This document shows, piece by piece, positions 35,862-44,551 of a stretch of DNA of 64,000 bases. Numbering within the stretch: position 1 is the first letter of the stretch; each line of letters opens with the position of its first letter. The notes beneath the pieces are model-generated. The model was not told the DNA's origin, made no database searches, and worked only from the letters and a program-made list of their open reading frames with translations. Source of the stretch: Xanthomonas bonasiae (GTDB taxonomy: Bacteria > Pseudomonadota > Gammaproteobacteria > Xanthomonadales > Xanthomonadaceae); assembly GCF_017163705.1 (NCBI RefSeq), contig NZ_JAFIWB010000011.1:59918-123917 (forward strand). Reading direction: 5' to 3'. The position numbers and the translations under genes are program-made.

Positions 35862-36080
35862 ATGAACGACTCGCTGAAAACCCTGCTGATCGTCGCGTTC
35901 CTGCTGGTCATTCTGTGGAACCTCGGCGCCGGCCTGTACTACCTGTTGGTGGACCGCGGCCAGAGCAAGCGCACGGTGAACGCACTGACCTGGCGCATCG
36001 GCCTATCGGTATGCCTGATCCTGCTGGTGATCCTGGGCATCTACACCGGCGTGATCAAGCCGCATGGGCTAGGCCGCTGA
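35862..36080 (+). CDS. Twin-transmembrane small protein (DUF2909)
   Basis: 72 residues with two hydrophobic helices (LLIVAFLLVILWNLGAGLYY and IGLSVCLILLVILGIYTGVI) joined by a basic loop with RTVNALTWRIG. This is the DUF2909 type often found beside cox genes. Here it lies on the opposite strand, splitting the oxidase genes into two runs. A CATAAT -10-like element is 28 bp upstream. Function unknown. Confidence 0.88.
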   Translation: MNDSLKTLLIVAFLLVILWNLGAGLYYLLVDRGQSKRTVNALTWRIGLSVCLILLVILGIYTGVIKPHGLGR

Positions 36081-36091
36081 CGCGGCCTAGC

Positions 36092-36186
36092 CGGGAATGG
36101 AGAATCGGGAATAGGGAATCGCAAGAGCAGCGCCCTGCTTTGCCGAATCCCCAATCCCGAATCCCTAATCCCTAATCCCTAATCCC
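36092..36186. repeat. GGGAAT-type inverted repeat between convergent genes
   Basis: Left arm GGGAATGGAGAATCGGGAAT, right arm with tandem AATCCCTAATCCCTAATCCC; a short GC-rich loop between. It lies between the ends of the DUF2909 gene and ctaE, and likely ends both transcripts. Same family as 22268-22385. Confidence 0.85.
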
Positions 36187-36191
36187 AGCCG

Positions 36192-37067
36192 TCAAAGTAC
36201 ATAGACGAACAGGAACAGCGCCAGCCACACCACGTCGACGAAGTGCCAGTACCATGCCGCCGCTTCGAAGGCGAAGTGGTTGTCGCGGCTGAAATGGCCG
36301 CGCGCCGAGCGCAGCCACATCACCAGCAGCATGATCGTGCCCAGCAGCACGTGCACGCCGTGGAAGCCGGTGAGCATGAAGAAGGTCGAGCCGTAGATGC
36401 CCGAACCCAACGTCAGGTTGAGCTCCTTGTAGGCGTGGATGTATTCCTCGGCCTGGAAGTACAGGAAGGCGCAGCCCAGCAGCACGGTCAGCCCCTGGAA
36501 CACCAGCAGGCGCGTGCGATGGCCGGCTTTCAGCGCATGGTGGGCGATGGTCAGGGTCACGCCGGAGCTGAGCAGGATCAGCGTATTGATCAGCGGCAGG
36601 CCCCACGCCGGGATGGTCTGGAACTGGCCGCCGATCGCGCCCGGGCCGTTGGTCGGCCAGGCCGCCGAATAGCCGTCCCACAGCAGCGCGTTGGTCATCA
36701 CCCCGTCGCCGGAGCCGCCCAGCCACGGCAGGATGAAGGTGCGGGTGTAGAACAGCGCGCCGAAGAACGCGCCGAAGAACATCACTTCGGAAAAGATGAA
36801 CCAGACCATGCCCATGCGGAACGACACGTCGACCTGGCGGTTGTAATGGCCGGCGATCGATTCGCGGATCACGTCGCCGAACCACATGAACAAGGTCGCC
36901 ACCAGCATCGCGATGCCGATGAAGAAGGTCCACTTGCCCCAGGCCGCGTCGTTGAGCCAACTGGCCACGCCGATCATGGTCACGAACATCGCGATCGAGC
37001 CGATGAACGGCCAGCGGCTCTGGCTGGGCACGTAATAGGCAGTGGCGTCGGTGCTGGGCTGGGCCAT
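36192..37067 (-). CDS. ctaE: Cytochrome c oxidase subunit III
   Basis: 291 residues, seven helices. Subunit III signatures: MFWSEVMFF-like WFIFSEVMFFGAFFGALFY, then LFYFQAEEY-like FLYFQAEEYIHAY with the conserved glutamate, and LTGFHGVHVLLGTIML, WYWHFVDVVWLALF. It stabilises the aa3 oxidase. It is the last gene of the run ctaC-ctaD-small gene-ctaG-ctaE. Confidence 0.98.
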   Translation of the reverse strand: MAQPSTDATAYYVPSQSRWPFIGSIAMFVTMIGVASWLNDAAWGKWTFFIGIAMLVATLFMWFGDVIRESIAGHYNRQVDVSFRMGMVWFIFSEVMFFGAFFGALFYTRTFILPWLGGSGDGVMTNALLWDGYSAAWPTNGPGAIGGQFQTIPAWGLPLINTLILLSSGVTLTIAHHALKAGHRTRLLVFQGLTVLLGCAFLYFQAEEYIHAYKELNLTLGSGIYGSTFFMLTGFHGVHVLLGTIMLLVMWLRSARGHFSRDNHFAFEAAAWYWHFVDVVWLALFLFVYVL

Positions 37068-37087
37068 GGCGGGCGTTCCGGGTGAGG

Positions 37088-37678
37088 TCAAGGGGCCGCG
37101 CGCGCGGAACCGGCCAGTTTCGGCGATCCCAGTTCCGCGCTCAGCGCATCGTTCTTGAAGAAGGTGTACGACAGGGTGATGGTGGTGATGTCGCCGGGCA
37201 GGTTCGGATCGACGATGAAGCGCACCGGCATGTCGCGCTTCTCGCCGGCCTGCAGGGTCTGCGCGGTGAAGCAGAAGCACTCGGTCTTGGTGAAGTAGCC
37301 GGAGGCGCGCGCCGGCGCCACCGACGGCACCGCGCTGCCGACGATCGCGCGTTCGCCGTCGTTGCGCGCGTAGTACAGCGCTTCGTTGAGTTCGCCGGGC
37401 ACCACCTGCATGGTCAGCTGCTCGGGATGGAACGACCACGGCAGCTTGGAATTCACCCCGCCGTCGAACTCGACCTTGACCGTGCGCTTGCCGAGCAGCG
37501 GCTTGCCGGCCTGCGGGCCTTCGCCCGGGCCGCGCTCCAGGCGCACGCCGAACACCTTCTCGCAGGCGATGCGGTACAGCGGCACCAGCGAGAAGGTCAG
37601 CACGAACACCGCCAGCGCCACGCCGACCAGCTTGAACAGCCCGGCGCTGCTGTGCACGCGCGGCGCCGGCGCGCTCAT
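37088..37678 (-). CDS. ctaG: Cytochrome c oxidase assembly protein CtaG / Cox11
   Basis: 196 residues with a single N-terminal membrane helix and a periplasmic immunoglobulin-like domain. It inserts copper at the CuB site of subunit I. The copper-binding CFCF motif stands in TKTECFCFTAQTLQAGEK, and YRIACEKVFG follows the helix, as in all Cox11 proteins. The start overlaps the stop of the 43-residue gene (ATGA). Confidence 0.97.
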   Translation of the reverse strand: MSAPAPRVHSSAGLFKLVGVALAVFVLTFSLVPLYRIACEKVFGVRLERGPGEGPQAGKPLLGKRTVKVEFDGGVNSKLPWSFHPEQLTMQVVPGELNEALYYARNDGERAIVGSAVPSVAPARASGYFTKTECFCFTAQTLQAGEKRDMPVRFIVDPNLPGDITTITLSYTFFKNDALSAELGSPKLAGSARAAP

Positions 37679-37806
37679 CGGCCGATCACCCCGGACAGGA
37701 TGAAGCCGGCATAGATCAGCACCGCGACCGCGCCCACCACCAGCGCGGTACGCACGGCGCGCTTGCGGCGCAGGGCCAGATCGTCGAGCGGCGTCTGCGC
37801 GGTCAT
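37675..37806 (-). CDS. Very small membrane protein of the oxidase operon
   Basis: 43 residues. ATG 37806 overlaps the ctaD stop (TGATG) and its own stop overlaps ctaG (ATGA), so it is locked into the operon. Basic N-terminus (LALRRKRAVRTALV), then one helix (VAVLIYAGFILSGVIG). Such tiny genes between ctaD and ctaG are common in proteobacteria (CoxF-like or putative subunit IV). Function not proven. Confidence 0.8.
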   Translation of the reverse strand: MTAQTPLDDLALRRKRAVRTALVVGAVAVLIYAGFILSGVIGR

Positions 37807-39416
37807 CAGTGGCTGATGTCGTCGTGGGCCAGGTCGCCGGGCTTGAGCACCGGCGGCAGGGTGAAGGTATGCGCCGGCGCCGGCGACGGCACCGTCCATT
37901 CCAGGCCGCGCGCGCCTTCCCACGCCCGCGCCTCGGCGCGTGCGCCGTTGCGCAGCGACGCCAGCAGGATGCCGGCCATCAGGAACGGAGTGACGAACAT
38001 GCCGAACGCACCGATCGAGCTGACCAGGTTCCAGTCGGCGAACACCACGTTGTAGTCGGGAATGCGCCGCGGCATGCCGGCCAGGCCGAGGAAGTGCTGC
38101 GGGAAGAACAGCAGGTTGACGAACAGCATCGTCCACCAGAAATGGAACTTGCCCCAGGCCTCGCTGTACATGCGCCCGGTCCACTTCGGCCACCAGTAGT
38201 ACACCGCGGCGATCAGCCCGAACACCGCGCCGGTGACCAGCACGTAGTGGAAGTGCGCGACCACGAAGTAGGTGTCGTGGTACTGGAAGTCGGCCGGCAC
38301 GATCGCCAGCATCAGCCCGGAGAAGCCGCCGATGGTGAACAGGATGACGAACGACACCGCCCACAGCATCGGCGCCTCGAAGGTCAGCGAGCCCTGCCAC
38401 ATGGTGCTGACCCAGTTGAACACCTTCACCCCGGTGGGGATGGAGATCAGCATGGTGGCGAACATGAAGTAGATCTCGCCGCCCAGCGGCATGCCCACGG
38501 TGAACATGTGGTGCGCCCAGACGATGAAGCTCAGGAACGCGATCGCGGCGATCGCGTACACCATCGCCTGGTAGCCGAACAGCGGCTTGCGGCTGAAGGT
38601 CGGGATGATCTCGCTGACCACGCCGAACGCCGGCAGGATCATGATGTAGACCTCCGGGTGCCCGAAGAACCAGAAGATGTGCTGGTACATCACCGGGTCG
38701 CCGCCGCCGGCCGCATTGAAGAAACTGGTGCCGAAGAACTTGTCGGTCAGCAGCATGGTCACCGCGCCGGCCAGCACCGGCATCACCGCGATCAGCAGGA
38801 ACGCGGTGATCAGCCAGGCCCAGCAGAAGATCGGCATCTTCAGCAGGTCGATGCCGGGCGCGCGCATGTTCAGCACGGTGGCGATGATGTTGATCGCGCC
38901 CATGATCGAACTGATGCCGGCGACGTGGATCGCGAACACGCTGAAGGCGACGTTGTAGCCGCCCTGCAGCGACAGCGGCGGGTACAGGGTCCAGCCGCCG
39001 GCCGGCGCGCCGCCGGGCAGGAAGAAGGTCAGCAGCAGCAGGGTGAACGCCACCGGCAGCAGCCAGAACGACCAGTTGTTCATGCGCGGCAGGGCCATGT
39101 CCGGCGCGCCGATCTGCAGCGGGATCATCCAGTTGGCCAGGCCGACGAAGGCCGGCATCACCCCGCCGAAGATCATCACCAGCGCGTGCACGGTGGTCAT
39201 CTGGTTGAAGAATTCGGGCTTGACGAACTGCAGGCCCGGTTGCGCCAGCTCCGCACGGATCACCACGCTCATCGCCGCGCCGACGATGAACATCGTGAAG
39301 CTGAAAAGCAGGTACAGCGTGCCGATGTCCTTGTGGTTGGTGGAGAAGAACCACCGTTCCACGAAGCTCTGCTGATGCCCGTGCTCGTCGTGGTGATCGA
39401 CTGCGGAATGGGCCAT
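37806..39416 (-). CDS. ctaD: Cytochrome c oxidase subunit I
   Basis: 536 residues, twelve helices. It carries heme a and the heme a3-CuB centre that reduces oxygen. Visible ligand regions: TVHALVMIFGGVMP (heme a His), FFGHPEVYIMILPAFG (CuB His and cross-linked Tyr), WAHHMFTVGMP (two CuB His), VVAHFHYVLVTG (heme a3 and heme a His). A second-half glutamate in the D-channel motif lies in the FFGHPEV region. The frame is intact. Confidence 0.99.
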   Translation of the reverse strand: MAHSAVDHHDEHGHQQSFVERWFFSTNHKDIGTLYLLFSFTMFIVGAAMSVVIRAELAQPGLQFVKPEFFNQMTTVHALVMIFGGVMPAFVGLANWMIPLQIGAPDMALPRMNNWSFWLLPVAFTLLLLTFFLPGGAPAGGWTLYPPLSLQGGYNVAFSVFAIHVAGISSIMGAINIIATVLNMRAPGIDLLKMPIFCWAWLITAFLLIAVMPVLAGAVTMLLTDKFFGTSFFNAAGGGDPVMYQHIFWFFGHPEVYIMILPAFGVVSEIIPTFSRKPLFGYQAMVYAIAAIAFLSFIVWAHHMFTVGMPLGGEIYFMFATMLISIPTGVKVFNWVSTMWQGSLTFEAPMLWAVSFVILFTIGGFSGLMLAIVPADFQYHDTYFVVAHFHYVLVTGAVFGLIAAVYYWWPKWTGRMYSEAWGKFHFWWTMLFVNLLFFPQHFLGLAGMPRRIPDYNVVFADWNLVSSIGAFGMFVTPFLMAGILLASLRNGARAEARAWEGARGLEWTVPSPAPAHTFTLPPVLKPGDLAHDDISH

Positions 39417-39446
39417 GGCGGCTACCTCAAAAAAGAATGCAGGAGA

Positions 39447-40436
39447 TCAGGCGGCTTGCACGGTCAGGTGCGAACCGGAACGAAGACGGGGCAGCAGCGC
39501 CTGCGGCGGCGCGGCCGGCGCAGTGGCCTCGGGCGCGGGCGCAGCGGGAGCCGCCGGCGCGGCGGGCGCTTCGGCAGGTGCGGCGGCCGGCGCGGCCGGG
39601 GCCGCCGCCGGTGCCGGCTTGCGCGCCGCCAGCCACTTCTGGAAGTCCTGCTTGGACACCGCCTCGACCACGATCGGCATGAAGCCGTGGTCCTTGCCGC
39701 ACAGTTCGGCGCACTGGCCGCGGTACACGCCGGGAGTGTCGATGTCGGTCCAGGCTTCGTTGATGATCCCGGGGATGGCGTCCTGCTTCCAGCCCAGCGC
39801 CGGCACCCACCAGGCGTGGATCACGTCGTCGGAGGTGATCACGAAGCGCACCTTGGTGTTCACCGGCAGCACCAGCCGGTTGTCCACGTCGAGCAGGTAG
39901 TGCGGATTGCTCTCCAGGCTCGGCACCTGGCCGCTCTGGCGCATGCGGTCCGAGTCGCGCGCCAGGCGGCTGGTGAAGGAGACGTTCTCGCCCAGGTATT
40001 CGTAGCGCCACATCCACTGGTAGCCGGTGACCTTGACCGTCAGCTCGGCGTCGCGGGTGTCGTACATGGCGATCAGCTTGGCCGTGGCCGGCCACGCCAT
40101 CGCGATCAGGATCAGCACCGGGATCACCGTCCAGATCACCTCGGCCTTGGTGTTGTGGCTGAACTGCGCCGCGACCGCGCCCTTGGACTTGCGGAACTTG
40201 AACATCGCATAGCCCATCGCGCCGAACACCAGCACGCCGATGACCGCGCAGATCCACAGCGACAGCATGTTCGAATCGTAGGCGTTGCGCGCGCTCTGGG
40301 TGACGCCGCGGCCCATGTTCAACTGCCAGGGTTTCGGATCGGCCGATTGTGCCCACGCCATCGGGACGGCCAGCGCCGCCGCCAATGCCATCCCGCCCCT
40401 GACCGCCTGTTGCTTCCATCTGCCGCTTTGCTTCAT
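39447..40436 (-). CDS. ctaC: Cytochrome c oxidase subunit II
   Basis: 329 residues. A signal peptide (LAAALAVPMAWA) precedes two helices and a periplasmic cupredoxin domain. The CuA site is complete: HAWWVPALG (first His) and CAELCGKDHGFM (two Cys, His, Met); GYQWMWRYEY is the aromatic electron-entry patch. After residue ~270 comes a ~57-residue tail made almost entirely of Ala and Pro, ending LRSGSHLTVQAA, with no cytochrome c domain. The start has AAGGGG upstream. First core subunit gene of the run. Confidence 0.97.
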   Translation of the reverse strand: MKQSGRWKQQAVRGGMALAAALAVPMAWAQSADPKPWQLNMGRGVTQSARNAYDSNMLSLWICAVIGVLVFGAMGYAMFKFRKSKGAVAAQFSHNTKAEVIWTVIPVLILIAMAWPATAKLIAMYDTRDAELTVKVTGYQWMWRYEYLGENVSFTSRLARDSDRMRQSGQVPSLESNPHYLLDVDNRLVLPVNTKVRFVITSDDVIHAWWVPALGWKQDAIPGIINEAWTDIDTPGVYRGQCAELCGKDHGFMPIVVEAVSKQDFQKWLAARKPAPAAAPAAPAAAPAEAPAAPAAPAAPAPEATAPAAPPQALLPRLRSGSHLTVQAA

Positions 40437-40456
40437 TGCCTAGACCCCTTGGAGCG

Positions 40457-40933
40457 TCATCGGTTGCGGCCGGTCGCGGCCGCCAGCAAGCCTTCCAGGG
40501 TCTGCGCCAGCTCGCGGCGCTCGCCCGGGCCGAGAAACTCGCCGACCCGGACCTGCTTGCCGCTGCACGCCAGCACCACCCTGTCGTCGCCTTCGATCCG
40601 CAACCGCACCCAATGCGGGTGGGCGCGGAACGCCGGCGTTCCTGCATTCGTGCGGGTCACTTCCACGCAGCCCGGACCCACCCGGATGTCCTCTTCGCGC
40701 TCGCCGCTGCGCCATGACCAGCGCAGCGCGAGCGCCACCACGATGCTGTGCAACAAGGCGAACGCCGGCGCGAACACGTTGCCGGCGAACCACCCCAGCA
40801 CCGCCACCGCCCACATCGCCCCGGCCAGCGCCGCGAACAACATCACGAATTGCCGGGCACTGAGCGCCCGCGGCGGCCGCAGCCGCAGCTGCGTACCCGC
40901 TCCCTCCGCAGAAAACGGACACATTTCGATCAT
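40457..40933 (-). CDS. DUF2244 membrane protein
   Basis: 158 residues with two helices (about residues 28-68, FVMLFAALAGAMWAVAVLGW) followed by a soluble beta-rich domain (DIRVGPGCVEVTR, WVRLRIEGDDRVVLACSGKQ). DUF2244 proteins are regularly encoded next to oxidase genes in proteobacteria; no function is established. It is 20 bp upstream of ctaC and points the same way, so it may be the first gene of the operon. Confidence 0.88.
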   Translation of the reverse strand: MIEMCPFSAEGAGTQLRLRPPRALSARQFVMLFAALAGAMWAVAVLGWFAGNVFAPAFALLHSIVVALALRWSWRSGEREEDIRVGPGCVEVTRTNAGTPAFRAHPHWVRLRIEGDDRVVLACSGKQVRVGEFLGPGERRELAQTLEGLLAAATGRNR

Positions 40934-41171
40934 GTCGAACCGCGCTTCCGAGCCGCCGCGCTGTACCAGCCGCGAGCAACGATTCGATGGTAGCCCCGGG
41001 CCTGCGCGCCGGCAAGCGCGCGTTCATCATAAAAAATGCTGCATTGCAACCAAATTCTCGCCGCAAGCGTTCAGCCATCGGTGCCCGCCGCAGGCAACCG
41101 TGCACCGCGCCGACGCGCTGCACGAGCGGGCGCTGGCATAAAATGCGCGCATCTTCCCTGGTCCTCCCTGC

Positions 41172-44100
41172 ATGAACGCTCTGTCTGGCGCCGGTTCCTC
41201 ACCGGCGATGCCGTCCGCGTCTCCCTCGCCGTTGCTTGCCCCCGAACTGCCCCCCGCCTCCCACGCGCTGCGCGCCGCGATCACCGCCGCATGGCTGAAG
41301 GACGAGGCCGACCACGTGCGCGAACTGCTCGAACAGGCGCGCCTGCCCGCCGCCGACCAGGCCAAGGTGCAGGCGCTGGCCGCCGACCTGGTCACCCGGG
41401 TGCGCGCCCGCGCCCAGAACCAGGGCGCGATCGAAGCCTTCATGCGCCAGTACGACCTGGGCAGCGAAGAGGGCGTGCTGTTGATGTGCGTGGCCGAAGC
41501 GCTGCTGCGCATCCCCGACCAGGAAACCGCCGACAAGCTGATCCGCGACAAGCTCGGCGACGCGGACTGGAAGAAGCACATGGGCGAAAGCGACTCGGTG
41601 CTGGTCAACGCCTCCACCTGGGGGCTGATGCTCACCGGCAAGCTGGTGCAGATCAACGACCTGACCCGCGCCGACGTGGCCGGCGCGTTCAAGCGCCTGA
41701 TCGGCCGCGTCGGCGAGCCGGTGATCCGCCTGGCGGTGCGCCAGGCGATGAAGATCATGGGCCACCAGTTCGTGATGGGCCGTACCATCGGCGAGGCGCT
41801 GTCGCGCTCGAAGAAGGGCGACAACGCGCATTACCGCTACTCGTTCGACATGCTCGGCGAAGGCGCGCTGACCATGAAGGACGCGCACCGCTACCTCGAC
41901 GCCTACCGCCAGGCGATCCACGCGATCGGCCGCAGCGGCCCCAACGGCTCGTACAAGGGCAGCGACGTGTTCGCCGCGCCCAGCATCTCGATCAAGCTGT
42001 CCGCGCTGTATCCGCGCTACGAGCACGCCAAGCGCGCGCGGGTAATGGCCGAACTGGTGCCGGGCGTGCTGGAGCTGGCGCAGCTGGCCCGGTCCTACGG
42101 CATCGGCTACACGGTGGATGCCGAAGAGGCCGACCGCCTGGAACTGTCGCTGGACATCATCGAGGCCACCTTCTCCGATCCGTCGCTGGACGGCTGGGAA
42201 GGCTACGGCCTGGCGGTGCAGGCGTACCAGAAGCGTACCCCGTACACGATCGACTTCCTCGCCGACCTGGCGCGCCGCGTCGGCCGCCGCATCCCGGTGC
42301 GCCTGGTCAAGGGCGCGTACTGGGACGCGGAGATCAAGCGCGCGCAGGTCGAGGGCCATCCGGGCTACCCGGTGTTCACCCGCAAGCAGAACACCGACGT
42401 GTCGTACCTGGCCTGCGCCAAGCGCATGTTCGCGCACAGCGACGCGCTGTACCCGATGTTCGCCACCCACAACGCGCAGACCATCGCCGCGGTGCGCGCC
42501 ATCGCCGGCAGCAAGGACTACGAACACCAGAAGCTGCACGGCATGGGCGACGACCTGTACGCCGAGGTGATTCCCGCCGACCGCCTGGGCGTGCCGTGCC
42601 GGGTGTACGCGCCGGTCGGCTCGCACGAGGACCTGCTGCCATACCTGGTGCGGCGCCTGCTCGAAAACGGCGCCAACTCCAGCTTCGTCAACCGCATCAC
42701 CGACGAGGACGTGGCCATCGAGGACCTGATCCGCGATCCGGTCGAAGCCGTGTCCGCATTCGCCTCCATCCCGCATCCGAAGATTCCGCTGCCGGCCGAT
42801 CTGCTGCGCAGCCAGAACCACAACAGGAAGAATTCCATGGGCGCCAACCTCGCCAACGACAACGACCTGCGCGCGCTGGCCGACCAGCTCAACGCCGCGA
42901 TCAAGCCCTGGCAGGCCGTGCCGCTGGTGCCGGGCGCGGTGATCGCCAGCGCGCCGCTGGACGTGACCAACCCCGCCGACCGCCGCCAGGTGGTGGGCCG
43001 CTGGCAACCGGCCGACGCCGCCACCGTGGAGAAGGCGCTGGCCAACGCGGTCGCCGCGCAGCCGGGCTGGAACCGCACCCCGGCCGCCAGCCGCGCCACC
43101 ATCCTCGAGCACGCCGCCGATCTGCTGGAAGCGCGCATGCCCGAGTTCATCGCGCTGTGCGTCAAGGAAGCCGGCAAGACCCTGCCCGACGGCGTCGCCG
43201 AAGTGCGCGAGGCGGTGGATTTCCTGCGCTACTACGCCGGCCAGGCGCGCGCCCAGTTCGGCGCGCCCGAGCGCCTGCCCGGGCCGACCGGCGAGTCCAA
43301 CGAACTGCAGCTGCACGGCCGCGGCGTGTTCGTGTGCATCAGTCCCTGGAACTTCCCGCTGGCGATCTTCCTCGGCCAGGTCGCCGCGGCACTGGCCGCC
43401 GGCAACAGCGTCATCGCCAAGCCGGCCGAGCAGACCAACCTGGTCGGCCATGCCGCGGTGAAGCTGCTGCACGAGGCCGGCGTGCCGGAAGCGGCGGTGC
43501 AGTTCCTGCCCGGCGACGGCGCCACCGTCGGCGCCGCACTGACCCGCGATGCGCGCGTGGCCGGCGTCGCCTTCACCGGCTCGACCGAGACCGCGCGCGC
43601 GATCAACCGCGCGCTGGCCGCGCGCGACGCCGCGATCGGCGTGCTGATCGCCGAGACCGGCGGCCAGAACGCGTTCATCGCCGACTCCTCGTCGCTGCCC
43701 GAGGCGGTGGTCAAGGACGCGATCTCCAGCGCCTTCATCTCCGCCGGCCAGCGCTGCTCGGCCGCGCGCGTGCTGTTCGTGCAGGACGACATCGCCGACA
43801 AGGTGATGACCATGCTCGCCGGCGCGATGGCCGAACTGAAGATCGGCGACCCGGGCCTGCTGTCCACCGACGTCGGCCCGGTGATCGATGCCGACGCGTT
43901 GCAACTCCTCACCGACCACGCCGCGCGCATGGACCGCGAAGCGCGCCTGATCGCGGTGGCCGCCAGCGACGACGGCACCGCGCACGGCAGCTTCTTCGCC
44001 CCGCGCGCCTACGAACTGCAGTCGCTGGCGCAGCTGCAGCGCGAGATCTTCGGCCCGGTGCTGCACGTGATCCGCTGGAAGGCCGACCAACTCGACGCGG

Positions 44101-44393
44101 TGATCGAGCAGATCAACGCCACCGGCTACGGCCTGACCCTGGGCGTGCATTCGCGCATCGACGAGACCATCGAGCGCATCGCCGCCCGCGTGCAGGTCGG
44201 CAACGTCTACGTCAACCGCAACCAGATCGGCGCGGTGGTCGGGGTACAGCCGTTCGGCGGCCAGGGCCTGTCCGGCACCGGCCCCAAGGCCGGCGGTCCG
44301 CACTACCTGTTGCGCTTCGCCACCGAGAAGGTGGTGACGGTCAACACCACCGCGGCCGGCGGCAATGCGTCGCTGCTGACCCTGGGCGACTGA
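41172..44393 (+). CDS. putA: Bifunctional proline dehydrogenase / L-glutamate gamma-semialdehyde dehydrogenase
   Basis: 1073 residues. It oxidises proline to glutamate in two steps at the inner membrane face. No N-terminal ribbon-helix-helix is seen, so it should not be a DNA-binding trifunctional PutA. The proline dehydrogenase barrel spans about residues 90-540 (RVKGAYWD-like RLVKGAYWDAEIKRAQ, FATHNAQT); the aldehyde dehydrogenase spans about 570-1060, with the catalytic C862 in AGQRCSAARV and the glutamate in LIAETGGQNA. At the junction is an internal ATG (42837) preceded by AGGAAG. A TAAAAT -10-like element (41139-41144) lies upstream. Confidence 0.97.
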   Translation: MNALSGAGSSPAMPSASPSPLLAPELPPASHALRAAITAAWLKDEADHVRELLEQARLPAADQAKVQALAADLVTRVRARAQNQGAIEAFMRQYDLGSEEGVLLMCVAEALLRIPDQETADKLIRDKLGDADWKKHMGESDSVLVNASTWGLMLTGKLVQINDLTRADVAGAFKRLIGRVGEPVIRLAVRQAMKIMGHQFVMGRTIGEALSRSKKGDNAHYRYSFDMLGEGALTMKDAHRYLDAYRQAIHAIGRSGPNGSYKGSDVFAAPSISIKLSALYPRYEHAKRARVMAELVPGVLELAQLARSYGIGYTVDAEEADRLELSLDIIEATFSDPSLDGWEGYGLAVQAYQKRTPYTIDFLADLARRVGRRIPVRLVKGAYWDAEIKRAQVEGHPGYPVFTRKQNTDVSYLACAKRMFAHSDALYPMFATHNAQTIAAVRAIAGSKDYEHQKLHGMGDDLYAEVIPADRLGVPCRVYAPVGSHEDLLPYLVRRLLENGANSSFVNRITDEDVAIEDLIRDPVEAVSAFASIPHPKIPLPADLLRSQNHNRKNSMGANLANDNDLRALADQLNAAIKPWQAVPLVPGAVIASAPLDVTNPADRRQVVGRWQPADAATVEKALANAVAAQPGWNRTPAASRATILEHAADLLEARMPEFIALCVKEAGKTLPDGVAEVREAVDFLRYYAGQARAQFGAPERLPGPTGESNELQLHGRGVFVCISPWNFPLAIFLGQVAAALAAGNSVIAKPAEQTNLVGHAAVKLLHEAGVPEAAVQFLPGDGATVGAALTRDARVAGVAFTGSTETARAINRALAARDAAIGVLIAETGGQNAFIADSSSLPEAVVKDAISSAFISAGQRCSAARVLFVQDDIADKVMTMLAGAMAELKIGDPGLLSTDVGPVIDADALQLLTDHAARMDREARLIAVAASDDGTAHGSFFAPRAYELQSLAQLQREIFGPVLHVIRWKADQLDAVIEQINATGYGLTLGVHSRIDETIERIAARVQVGNVYVNRNQIGAVVGVQPFGGQGLSGTGPKAGGPHYLLRFATEKVVTVNTTAAGGNASLLTLGD
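42825..42839 (+). promoter_or_regulatory. Internal ribosome-binding site and in-frame start within putA
   Basis: AGGAAG (42825-42830) lies 6 nt before the in-frame ATG at 42837 (codon 556), in the linker between the two catalytic parts. The local base composition (ACAACAGGAAGAATTCC) is less GC-rich than its surroundings. It could yield a separate 518-residue aldehyde dehydrogenase. Confidence 0.5.
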
Positions 44394-44420
44394 TCGGCGC
44401 AAGGGTTCTGTGCGGCATTC

Positions 44421-44490
44421 TGTAGGAGCGGCTTCAGCCGCGACAGGCACTCTCCGGTAAGCCAATGTCGCGGCTGAAGCCGCTCCTACA
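44421..44490. repeat. REP-like inverted pair after putA
   Basis: TGTAGGAGCGGCTTCAGCCG and its reverse complement around a 22-bp spacer, in the gap between convergent putA and the GH4 gene; a probable bidirectional hairpin end of transcription. Confidence 0.92.
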
Positions 44491-44551
44491 CGACAGCGAA
44501 GCGCAATTGGCGGCGGATCAACGGCTCCGCCGCCACGTCCTCATGCACCCA

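Noticed and set aside
37809..41141. A 1110-residue plus-strand frame opposite ctaD and ctaC
   Set aside because: It mirrors highly conserved oxidase genes on the other strand and has a histidine/arginine-rich, low-complexity translation.
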